Assembly: GCA_023460575.1 (NCBI GenBank)
Contig: JAEWPQ010000116.1
Location: 1-9,945, forward strand
Direction: 5' to 3'
DNA from: Bacillota bacterium
GTDB lineage: Bacteria; Bacillota; Clostridia; Lachnospirales; Lachnospiraceae
Length of the DNA: 9,945 nucleotides
Shown: positions 1-5,974 of the stretch, piece by piece
Layout: each line of letters begins with the position of its first letter
Numbering within the stretch: the first letter of the stretch is position 1
The notes under the pieces: model-generated
Seen by the model: the letters and a program-made list of their open reading frames with translations, nothing else
Database searches by the model: none
What the model was told of the DNA's origin: nothing
Position numbers and translations under genes: made by a program

Positions 1-141
1 GAAGAAAATATCTGGATATCCCATGAACGGAAAATGTGCTGCGGAATCGGCAAATGCGGACACTGTAAAATTGATGACACCTATGTGTGCCTGGACGGAC
101 CTGTCTTTCCATTTACCAAAGGCCGCAAACTCTTGGATTAG
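1..141 (+). CDS. asrB: Anaerobic sulfite reductase subunit B, C-terminal end (partial)
   Basis: The frame is open from the left edge to a TAG at 139-141 and gives the last 46 residues of a protein that starts outside the window. Seen: a cysteine cluster C-x4-C-x2-C-x7-C (local residues 14, 19, 22, 30, within CGIGKCGHC and YVC), followed by DGPVF and the stop. This is the [2Fe-2S] cluster end of the dihydroorotate-dehydrogenase-type electron-transfer subunits, and the CGIGKCGHC...DGPVF pattern is typical of AsrB. In the family, AsrB carries flavin and NAD(P)H-binding domains and passes electrons through AsrA/AsrC iron-sulfur centres for sulfite reduction to sulfide in the cytoplasm. asrC follows after 15 nt, so the two are one operon; asrA would be expected upstream, outside the window. 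Confidence 0.92.
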   Translation, partial: EENIWISHERKMCCGIGKCGHCKIDDTYVCLDGPVFPFTKGRKLLD

Positions 142-156
142 AAAGGGGAACGTCTT

Positions 157-1119
157 ATGGATATCAACACAAAGGAACTGAAAAAAAATGCTTTCCGGGT
201 AACGAAACACAGAGGCCTTACCGCCTCCCGCATCCGTGTTCCCGGCGGTCACTTAGAAGCCAGATTTTTACCAATGATTCAAAATATTGCGGATACTTAC
301 GGAAACGGCACGGTACACATTACCTCCAGACAGGGTTTTGAGATCCCCGGAATTCCATTTGCGGATATTCCAAAGGTCAATGCCCTCCTCCAGCCGATTA
401 TTGAAGGTCTGGATATTAATCAGGAAAAATCAGGGCAGGGTTACAGCGCTGCCGGAACCCGGAATATTACCGCATGTATCGGCAACAACGTCTGCCCTTA
501 TGCCTGCTATAATACAGCGGAGCTGGCAAAGAAAATCGAGAAAGCGGTTTTCCCAAACAACCTCCACTTTAAAATCGCACTCACCGGCTGTCCCAACGAC
601 TGCGTCAAGGTGCGGATGCATGATTTCGGTATTATGGGAATGACGCTTCCCCACTACGATGCAGACCGTTGTGTCAACTGCGGCGCCTGTGTTAAGGCAT
701 GCAAACGGAAATCTACAGGTGCTCTTGAAACTGTAAACTGCAAGGTGACACGCAATCATGAGACCTGCATCGGCTGTGGTGAATGTGTTCTTGCCTGCCC
801 GACCCGTGCCTGGACCAGGAGTCAGGAGAAGTTTTACCGTCTCACACTTCTTGGCCGGACCGGAAAGAAAAACCCCCGCATGGGCGAGGATTTCATCAAA
901 TGGGCAGACGAGGACAGCATTATAAAAATTATTCTCAACACCTATGATTATGTGACAAAATACATTGATACCACCGCTCCGGGAGGGAAAGAGCACATCG
1001 GTTATATCGTGGACCGGACCGGATTTGAGGAATTCTACCGGTGGGCGATGAAAGATGTTTCTCTGCCTGAAGAAGCGAATGTGTATAAGCCCCTCTACTG
1101 GAAGGGTGTTAAATATTAG
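157..1119 (+). CDS. asrC: Anaerobic sulfite reductase subunit C (siroheme/ferredoxin subunit)
   Basis: This is the complete 320-residue catalytic subunit of the AsrABC sulfite reductase, which reduces sulfite to sulfide in six electron steps. The N-terminal ferredoxin-like half (about 1-90) contains HITSRQGFEIPG (54-65), the usual nitrite/sulfite reductase signature region. The siroheme-[4Fe-4S] ligands are C107-x5-C113 and C145-x3-C149, in TACIGNNVC and TGCPNDC. Two more [4Fe-4S] clusters come from a bacterial ferredoxin insert: C172, C175, C178, C182 and C204, C207, C210, C214. Length and order of domains fit AsrC, not the longer assimilatory CysI or the dissimilatory DsrAB. The ATG at 157 is preceded by AAAGGGGAA at 142-150. 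The gene follows asrB by 15 nt. No clear terminator hairpin is visible after its stop, so how transcription ends before 1197 is not settled. Confidence 0.97.
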   Translation: MDINTKELKKNAFRVTKHRGLTASRIRVPGGHLEARFLPMIQNIADTYGNGTVHITSRQGFEIPGIPFADIPKVNALLQPIIEGLDINQEKSGQGYSAAGTRNITACIGNNVCPYACYNTAELAKKIEKAVFPNNLHFKIALTGCPNDCVKVRMHDFGIMGMTLPHYDADRCVNCGACVKACKRKSTGALETVNCKVTRNHETCIGCGECVLACPTRAWTRSQEKFYRLTLLGRTGKKNPRMGEDFIKWADEDSIIKIILNTYDYVTKYIDTTAPGGKEHIGYIVDRTGFEEFYRWAMKDVSLPEEANVYKPLYWKGVKY

Positions 1120-1196
1120 GTCTTACAACAACAATTATATTTTTATACGAAAAAAATTACCTGCTTTCCAAACCTGCTTCATGAAATAAAAAAGTA

Positions 1197-1225
1197 TTGA
1201 CAATTTCAATCTACAAATGTAAACT
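1197..1225 (+). promoter_or_regulatory. Promoter of the small secreted protein gene
   Basis: A perfect -35 hexamer TTGACA (1197-1202) is followed after 17 bp by TAAACT (1220-1225), a 4-of-6 match to TATAAT. Transcription would begin near 1232, leaving a leader of about 37 nt with AAGGAGG at 1256-1262. The -10 and spacer lie inside the left arm of the palindrome at 1204-1255, so a bound repressor would cover the promoter. The position of the -10 is the less certain part. Confidence 0.6.
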
Positions 1226-1255
1226 ACTAATTATGTTTACATTTGTAGATTGAAA
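1204..1255. promoter_or_regulatory. Double BlaI/MecI/CopY-type operator in a 21-bp-arm palindrome
   Basis: Positions 1204-1224 and 1235-1255 are perfect inverted repeats (21 bp each) around a 10-bp centre. Each arm contains one TACAnnTGTA box: TACAAATGTA at 1212-1221 and TACATTTGTA at 1238-1247, with centres 26 bp apart. TACAnnTGTA is the core bound by the Penicillinase_R family of winged-helix repressors (BlaI, MecI, CopY). The first box covers the spacer and -10, the second covers the predicted start of transcription. No repressor of this family is encoded in the window, so the regulator would act from elsewhere. Identification of the family rests on the core motif only; a CopY-like and a BlaI-like regulator cannot be told apart here. 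Confidence 0.65.
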
Positions 1256-1268
1256 AAGGAGGATTGAA

Positions 1269-1628
1269 ATGAAACATTTATTTTCAAAAAAAATGATTGC
1301 TGCTGCATTTGCATGCGCTTCTGTATTAGCGGTAATGCCCATATCAGCCAGTGCTATGGCAAATAAAAGCTCTGCTGTTGTTGAATCACAAACTGATCAA
1401 AACAATAAAACAGCCAAATCAACAAAGATGGAATGGATCCACGAAGGTGGCAAATTGTATTGTAAGATAGATGGTAAATATGTAAAAGGCTGGTTAATGC
1501 ATGAAAAATACTGGTACTATTTTGACAATCAAGGAGTTGCGGCTGTTGACACCACCATAACCATCGATGGTAAAAAATTTTCATTTGACAGTATTGGTGC
1601 CTGCACAAACATAAAACATTCAAAATAA
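1269..1628 (+). CDS. Small secreted protein with cell-wall-binding-like repeats
   Basis: A 119-residue protein with a clear signal peptide: charged start MKHLFSKK, hydrophobic core about 9-24, and an ASA cleavage site near residue 29. A polar, Ser/Thr/Lys/Gln-rich linker (about 30-53) leads to a C-terminal half built of short aromatic repeats: EWIHEGGKLYCKIDGKYVKG (55-74), then GWLMHEKYWYYFDNQG (74-89), then a degenerate third unit to about 113. The GW...WYYFD..G pattern is that of choline/glucan-binding (CW_binding) repeats, which hold exported proteins on wall polymers. No enzyme domain is present, so it is a stand-alone binding module. The start is fixed by AAGGAGG six nt upstream. The operator pair in its promoter suggests induction by relief of a BlaI-type repressor. 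It reads visibly AT-richer than asrC and lytS, and near-identical 21-bp segments flank it, so late acquisition is possible. Exact ligand unknown. Confidence 0.85.
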   Translation: MKHLFSKKMIAAAFACASVLAVMPISASAMANKSSAVVESQTDQNNKTAKSTKMEWIHEGGKLYCKIDGKYVKGWLMHEKYWYYFDNQGVAAVDTTITIDGKKFSFDSIGACTNIKHSK

Positions 1629-1679
1629 CTAACTATATTATTAACAAATATATCTGTGTAGTATAAAATGGTATTAAAA

Positions 1680-1700
1680 CTACAAATGTAAACTATTAAT
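1680..1700. repeat. Third TACAnnTGTA box; direct repeat of the upstream operator
   Basis: The 21 bp at 1680-1700 match 1211-1231 at 20 positions, same orientation, and include TACAAATGTA at 1681-1690. The small secreted-protein gene is thus flanked by near-identical segments. Just upstream of this copy lie TTAACA (1641-1646) and TATAAA (1662-1667), a weak promoter with a short 15-bp spacer, so the box could repress a second transcript reading towards lytS. It may instead be the remains of a second operator copy left by duplication or insertion. Confidence 0.5.
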
Positions 1701-1845
1701 AACAGGTCATCGATTATTTATTTTCTAGTGAAGGTATCTGCCTCAATGCAAAATAGTATTCAGACCACTCTATTAAAGCCTCCGGTGTGAGCGCACTGGT
1801 AAAAACTGTTTTTCACCCTCGTCTTACTGTATTTCTGTAAAATAT

Positions 1846-1863
1846 CTGGTATAATTATAACAG
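1846..1863 (+). promoter_or_regulatory. Extended -10 promoter of the lytS-lytR unit, inside a palindrome
   Basis: TGGTATAAT at 1847-1855 is an extended -10 element (TGn-TATAAT) with no good -35 at the right distance. It sits 40 bp before the lytS start codon; the ribosome site is AAGGGGGA at 1882-1889. The 18 bp at 1846-1863 are palindromic except for one mismatched pair (CTGgTATAATTATAaCAG), which could be an operator or may only reflect the AT-rich -10. Apart from the box at 1680-1700, this promoter and a weak 6-bp hairpin at 1782-1799, I see nothing else in the non-coding stretch 1629-1894. Confidence 0.55.
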
Positions 1864-1894
1864 CATTTTAACAGCCAGTATAAGGGGGAAGCTT

Positions 1895-3646
1895 ATGTCC
1901 AGTGCTATGTTTTTCAGTCTTCTATTAAATATCGGTCTTTTGGTCCTGATCGCAACTGTGCTGACCAAAATCCCCGTCGTCCGGAGCATGCTCCTTTATG
2001 ATAAGCATTCAGCCGGCTGCGGGATCATGCTTGCCCTGATATTCGGCTCAATCAGCATCATATCAACTTACACGGGCGTCCGCGCCCAGGGAGCCATTGT
2101 CAACACCAGGGTAATTGGAGTACTGGCTGCAGGCCTTTTAGGCGGTCCTTATGTGGGTATGGGTGCTGCACTGATCGGAGGAATCCACCGTTATCTGTTT
2201 GACATCGGAGGATTTACCGCGACAGCCTGCGCTGTCTCCACTCTGGTTGAAGGTCTTGCAGGCTCCATATTCTCCAGCCGGTTTAAGGCAGGAAAAATCG
2301 GAAGTACCGGAGTCTTTCTTCTTACATTTTTCGTGGAATTTCTTCAGATGGTGATTATCCTTCTCATTTCACGGCCATTTTCTGCCGCAGTCCAGCTTGT
2401 AAAGGTGATTTCACTTCCCATGATGACCATGAACGCGCTGGGAATGCTGGTATTTCTCGGTACTTTTAATATGGTATTTTTAGAGGAGGACAGCCAGTTT
2501 GCTGAACGGATGCGTCTGGCTCTTGGAATCGTAGAGCAAAGTCTTCCCCATCTTCGCAAGGGTTTACACAGCCCCCTGGATATACAGGCTGCTGCTGAAA
2601 TTATTTTCCGGTCCGCCAGCTGCTCAGCTATCTTAATTACTGATATGGAAAAAATTCTGGGCATAAAGACGAATGCCGAATTAATGAATATGAAAACGGA
2701 TTCTGTGCTTCCTACCATTCTGGCCTCCACCCACGACCGGAAGCCAACCATTTTTCATTACGCAGGAAAAGGCGATCCGCTGTATTCCATTCTAAAAAAT
2801 CATATCATTGTAGCAGCTCCCATCATAGAGATGAATCAGGTCACCGGGAGTCTGACCATGGTTATAAAAAAACACTGGCAGCAGTCCCAGTCCGACTTAA
2901 ATTTTGCTACGGAGCTGGCCAGACTTTTTTCTACCCAGTTTGAACTGTCCGAACTGGAGTACCAGAAAAAATTACGGCGCAATGCAGAATTAAAAGCGCT
3001 GCAGTCCCAGGTCAATCCCCACTTCCTGTATAATTCACTCAACACCATCGCCTACGTCTGCCGTGAAAATCCGGACAGAGCAAGAGAACTCATTCTCACC
3101 CTGTCTTCGTATTATCGCCAGACACTGGAGCACAACTCCTATATGCATACACTGGAAACAGAGCTTCATCATGTTACCAGCTATCTGGAACTGGAAAAAG
3201 CCAGATTCGAAGAGAAGCTTCATACAGGGATTAAAACCGGTGAAAAAATAAACTGCCTGATTCCTGCTTTCATTCTTCAGCCTCTGGTGGAAAATGCAGT
3301 CCGCTATGGGTTTGATAAAAAAGGAAACCGTAATGTATCGATCTGTGCCTGTATGGATGGAAAATTCATAAAAATCTCCGTTTCAGACAAAGGCCCCGGG
3401 ATTCCTGAAACGATTATAAACCAGCTTTACCACGGGGAACATTACGGGGGAGTAGGGCTGGAAAATGTTCATAAACGGTTAAAAAGCATTTATGGACAGG
3501 AGCATGGTCTTCATATCCAAAGCTCCGTTACCGGATCCGACATCTTTTTCACCATTCCAGCCGCTCCTGAATCCAGATATGAAGAGGAATATGCTGCTGT
3601 CCGGGAAAAAGATATCTTAATGGAGAACAGGGGGATTTACCTATGA
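1895..3646 (+). CDS. LytS/BtsS-family sensor histidine kinase
   Basis: A 583-residue membrane kinase. Residues 1-195 are hydrophobic with about six to seven helices and contain the 5TM-5TMR_LYT receptor signature (NTRVIGVLAAGLLGGPYVG, 70-88; GIHRYLFDIGGFTATAC, 96-112). A GAF-like cytoplasmic domain follows (about 225-345), then the His_kinase domain with phospho-acceptor H376 in SQVNPHFLYNSLN, and an HATPase domain with N-box LQPLVENAVRYG (461-472) and G-boxes DKGPGI (498-503) and GGVGLENVHKRL (518-529). In the family, LytS senses murein or membrane state and BtsS senses pyruvate. From memory of the E. coli BtsS literature, two Arg, one Cys and one Ser in the membrane domain contact pyruvate; R72, R99, C112 and S115 are the likely counterparts here. 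Its stop overlaps the regulator start by 4 bp, and a CstA carrier follows, favouring a BtsS-like pyruvate or small-acid sensor. Confidence 0.95.
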   Translation: MSSAMFFSLLLNIGLLVLIATVLTKIPVVRSMLLYDKHSAGCGIMLALIFGSISIISTYTGVRAQGAIVNTRVIGVLAAGLLGGPYVGMGAALIGGIHRYLFDIGGFTATACAVSTLVEGLAGSIFSSRFKAGKIGSTGVFLLTFFVEFLQMVIILLISRPFSAAVQLVKVISLPMMTMNALGMLVFLGTFNMVFLEEDSQFAERMRLALGIVEQSLPHLRKGLHSPLDIQAAAEIIFRSASCSAILITDMEKILGIKTNAELMNMKTDSVLPTILASTHDRKPTIFHYAGKGDPLYSILKNHIIVAAPIIEMNQVTGSLTMVIKKHWQQSQSDLNFATELARLFSTQFELSELEYQKKLRRNAELKALQSQVNPHFLYNSLNTIAYVCRENPDRARELILTLSSYYRQTLEHNSYMHTLETELHHVTSYLELEKARFEEKLHTGIKTGEKINCLIPAFILQPLVENAVRYGFDKKGNRNVSICACMDGKFIKISVSDKGPGIPETIINQLYHGEHYGGVGLENVHKRLKSIYGQEHGLHIQSSVTGSDIFFTIPAAPESRYEEEYAAVREKDILMENRGIYL

Positions 3647-4365
3647 AAATTGCTGTCATTGATGATGAACGCCCGGCAAGAAAAGAACTGATACATCAGA
3701 TATTATCAATCCTGCCTGACAGCGAAATTATGGAAGGAGACAGCGGAAGTGCCGCACTGGAACTGTTTGGACATCATCTTTTTGATATTCTCTTCCTTGA
3801 TATCAGCTTAAATGATATGGAGGGAACAACACTGGCAGCGGCAGCCAGAAAAATGATGCCTCACGCACAGATCGTCTTTGCCACCGCATTTTCCCAGTAT
3901 GCAGTCCAGGCATTTGAACTGGGAGTAAATAACTACATTTTAAAACCCTTTGATCCGGAACGATTACAACAAATTCTTGAAAAATGCAGACAGGATCTGG
4001 ATTATTCTCCGAAAAAGGAGTTTTCCCTCCCTGCTCATAAACTTCCAATAAATGTCAGCAGAACCATTATACTTCTGGATATCAGTCAGATTGTCTACAT
4101 TGAAACCTGCTGCCGGAGCTGCATAATCCATACAGTTACCAGAGATTATACAGAAAACCAGCTGCTGGGTGAATATGAGAAACGACTATTATCTTATGGT
4201 TTTTACCGGATTCACAAAAGCTATCTCATTAACTTAAATTATATCTCTGAGATGTTTCCGTGGGCCAATAACAGTATGGCGGTTAAAATGCAGGGATTCG
4301 AGAAAGAGATTCTCCCCGTAGGAAGAGAAAAAATCAAACAGCTCCGGCAGATTATTGGTATCTAG
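3643..4365 (+). CDS. LytTR-family response regulator
   Basis: A 240-residue two-domain regulator, partner of the kinase before it. The receiver domain (1-about 118) has the acidic pair D7-D8, phospho-acceptor D53 in LFLDIS, T81 and K101 in YILKPF. The LytTR DNA-binding domain spans about 135-238, with YIETCCRSCIIHT (152-164), FYRIHKSYLINLNYI (187-201) and LPVGREKIKQLRQII (224-238). LytTR proteins bind pairs of direct repeats as dimers, usually about 21 bp apart. The ATGA overlap with the kinase gene (3643-3646) and the AGGGGGA at 3629-3635 indicate translational coupling. The closest named relatives by architecture and context are BtsR/YpdB and LytR/LytT. The likely target is the promoter of the carrier gene just downstream, where such repeats are visible. 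Confidence 0.95.
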   Translation: MKIAVIDDERPARKELIHQILSILPDSEIMEGDSGSAALELFGHHLFDILFLDISLNDMEGTTLAAAARKMMPHAQIVFATAFSQYAVQAFELGVNNYILKPFDPERLQQILEKCRQDLDYSPKKEFSLPAHKLPINVSRTIILLDISQIVYIETCCRSCIIHTVTRDYTENQLLGEYEKRLLSYGFYRIHKSYLINLNYISEMFPWANNSMAVKMQGFEKEILPVGREKIKQLRQIIGI

Positions 4366-4390
4366 CTGCCGTTTATGCATAAATACCTGC

Positions 4391-4435
4391 TTTTCATCCA
4401 TTTTTCATTTATTATTGTGCACATTTCATTATAAT
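4391..4435 (+). promoter_or_regulatory. cstA-like gene promoter with candidate LytTR direct repeats
   Basis: Three same-strand TTTCAT units begin at 4392, 4403 and 4424. The second and third (TTTCATTTA, TTTCATTAT) are exactly 21 bp apart start to start, the usual LytTR repeat spacing; the first and second are 11 bp apart (tandem TTTTCATnnAT units at 4391-4412). A perfect -10 TATAAT lies at 4430-4435, overlapping the last unit, and no recognisable -35 is present at 16-18 bp, as expected for an activator-dependent promoter. TGTGCACA (4416-4423) is a palindrome between repeats two and three, and TTTATGCATAAA (4372-4383) another just upstream. No terminator hairpin separates the regulator gene from this promoter, so read-through is also possible. 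Binding is inferred. Confidence 0.55.
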
Positions 4436-4477
4436 TAGTGGTAATGAGATGTTTTTTCAATAATAGGAGGTAGGTAT

Positions 4478-5929
4478 ATGATAAGTTTCTTTCTATGTCT
4501 GCTGCTGTTGATTGCAGGTTTTTTCTTTTACAGCAGAATTGCAGAAAAAGTTTTTGGACCCGATGACAGAGAAACACCAGCACTTTCCATGACAGACGGC
4601 AGCGACTATGTCCCAATGGGAACTCCCCGCATCTTTTTAATCCAGCTGTTAAATATTGCAGGCCTGGGTCCCATCTTTGGTGCCCTTGCCGGAGCCTGCT
4701 GGGGACCCAGCGTATTCCTATGGATCACCTTTGGTACTCTTTTAGGCGGAGGTGTACACGATTACATGATTGGCATGATGTCCATGCGGCATAAAGGTGC
4801 CAGTGTATCAGAACTGACCGGCTCCTATCTGGGCACTGCCATGAAACAGATCATGCGTGTATTTTCAGTGGTCCTTTTAGTACTGGTAGGCGTGACCTTT
4901 TCAACAGGTCCTGCAAATCTCCTGGCCATGCTGACTCCCCATGTCTTAAATTCCAGATTCTGGCTGGCAGTTGTACTGATCTACTATTTTATTGCAACCT
5001 TTGTACCCATTGATAAGGTGATTGGAAAAATCTATCCTTTCTTTGGAATCTGCCTGATTGTCATGGCTCTGGGCGTTGGCGGTGCGATCCTGTTTAAAGG
5101 ATATCATATTCCGGAAATCACCCTTTCCAATCTTCACCCAGCCGGAACACCAATCTGGCCTACCATGTTTATATCCGTTGCCTGCGGCGCTATATCCGGA
5201 TTCCATGCTACACAGTCTCCTTTAATGGCCCGCTGTCTTACCAATGAGGCGGACGGCCGGAAGGTGTTTTACGGTGCCATGGTTGCCGAAGGTGTCATTG
5301 CACTCATCTGGGCTGCTGCAGGAGTTGCCTTCTATGACGGAACCGGCGGTCTTTTAACCGCACTTGGAAATGGGCAGTCCAGCGTTGTTTATGAAATCTG
5401 CTTTAAGCTTCTTGGGCCCGTTGGTGCCGTTATTGCAATGATCGGAGTTATCGCATGCCCCATCTCTTCTGCAGATACGGCTTACCGGAGTGCACGTCTG
5501 ACTTTGGCTGACTGGTTTAAACTTGACCAGAAACCGGTGAAAAACCGGCTGCTCCTTACCGTACCGCTTCTGGCAGTTGGTTCTGTTCTGACGCAGTTTG
5601 ATGTTCAGATCGTATGGAGATACTTCTCCTGGAGCAACCAGACACTGGCAATGATCGCTTTATGGACTGCAAGTGTTTATTTATACCGAAAAAAACGTTT
5701 TTACTGGATCACAGTGCTTCCCGCGACCTTTATGTCCGCAGTTTCCTGTACCTACATACTGATGGCAAAAGAAGGACTGCAGATTTCCACTAAAATTGCT
5801 TATCCAATCGGAATTCTATTTGCAGCTGCCTGCTTTGGTATCTTTTACTATACCTCTGTTCTGGGAAAAGGCAGCCATGCCGGCGCTTCCGCCTGTGAGA
5901 CAGAGTATGCTGCCCCAAAATCAGAATAA
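4478..5929 (+). CDS. CstA-family transporter, likely pyruvate/peptide uptake
   Basis: A 483-residue polytopic membrane protein with about 12 or more hydrophobic segments. The CstA signature is clear: DRETPALSMTDGSDYVPMGT (30-49), FLIQLLNIAGLGPIFGALAG (53-72), WGPSVFLWITFGTLLGGGVHDY (75-96) and MRHKGASVSELTGSYLG (103-119). Later motifs are ISGFHATQSPLMARC and ISSADTAYRSARL. It is much shorter than E. coli CstA/BtsT (about 700 residues), matching the compact clostridial form. E. coli members take up pyruvate (BtsT, CstA) and have been linked to peptide use. AGGAGG lies at 4465-4470, 7 nt before the ATG. Placed directly after a LytS/LytTR pair, it is the probable target and the transport arm of a pyruvate-responsive circuit. 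The substrate is inferred from family and context. Confidence 0.94.
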   Translation: MISFFLCLLLLIAGFFFYSRIAEKVFGPDDRETPALSMTDGSDYVPMGTPRIFLIQLLNIAGLGPIFGALAGACWGPSVFLWITFGTLLGGGVHDYMIGMMSMRHKGASVSELTGSYLGTAMKQIMRVFSVVLLVLVGVTFSTGPANLLAMLTPHVLNSRFWLAVVLIYYFIATFVPIDKVIGKIYPFFGICLIVMALGVGGAILFKGYHIPEITLSNLHPAGTPIWPTMFISVACGAISGFHATQSPLMARCLTNEADGRKVFYGAMVAEGVIALIWAAAGVAFYDGTGGLLTALGNGQSSVVYEICFKLLGPVGAVIAMIGVIACPISSADTAYRSARLTLADWFKLDQKPVKNRLLLTVPLLAVGSVLTQFDVQIVWRYFSWSNQTLAMIALWTASVYLYRKKRFYWITVLPATFMSAVSCTYILMAKEGLQISTKIAYPIGILFAAACFGIFYYTSVLGKGSHAGASACETEYAAPKSE

Positions 5930-5936
5930 GCATCCA

Positions 5937-5974
5937 AAAGAATGGAACTGCCGAAGCCGGCAGTTCCATTCTTT
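5937..5974. terminator. Bidirectional terminator hairpin between convergent operons
   Basis: Positions 5937-5953 and 5958-5974 form a perfect 17-bp stem with a 4-nt loop (AAGC). The A-rich foot of each arm gives a CTTT tail on the opposite strand; T-runs beyond it are short on the plus side (CTTTATTCTC) and CTTTTGG on the minus side. It lies 7 nt after the carrier stop and overlaps the stop codon (5973-5975) of the minus-strand operon, so it should serve both. Confidence 0.85.

Noticed and set aside
430..996. A 188-codon open frame on the minus strand
   Set aside because: It lies wholly inside asrC, whose product is certain; the translation shows no family features and no ribosome site decides its start.
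1204..1255. Palindrome as an insertion-sequence end or a transcription terminator
   Set aside because: It lies upstream of a gene with a promoter and ribosome site in place, has no T-run for asrC termination, and no transposase is nearby; the TACAnnTGTA boxes explain it better.
1782..1799. Hairpin CCGGTG / CACTGG as a terminator or riboswitch upstream of lytS
   Set aside because: Only six pairs including one G-U, no T-run directly after it, and no known riboswitch core recognisable around it.
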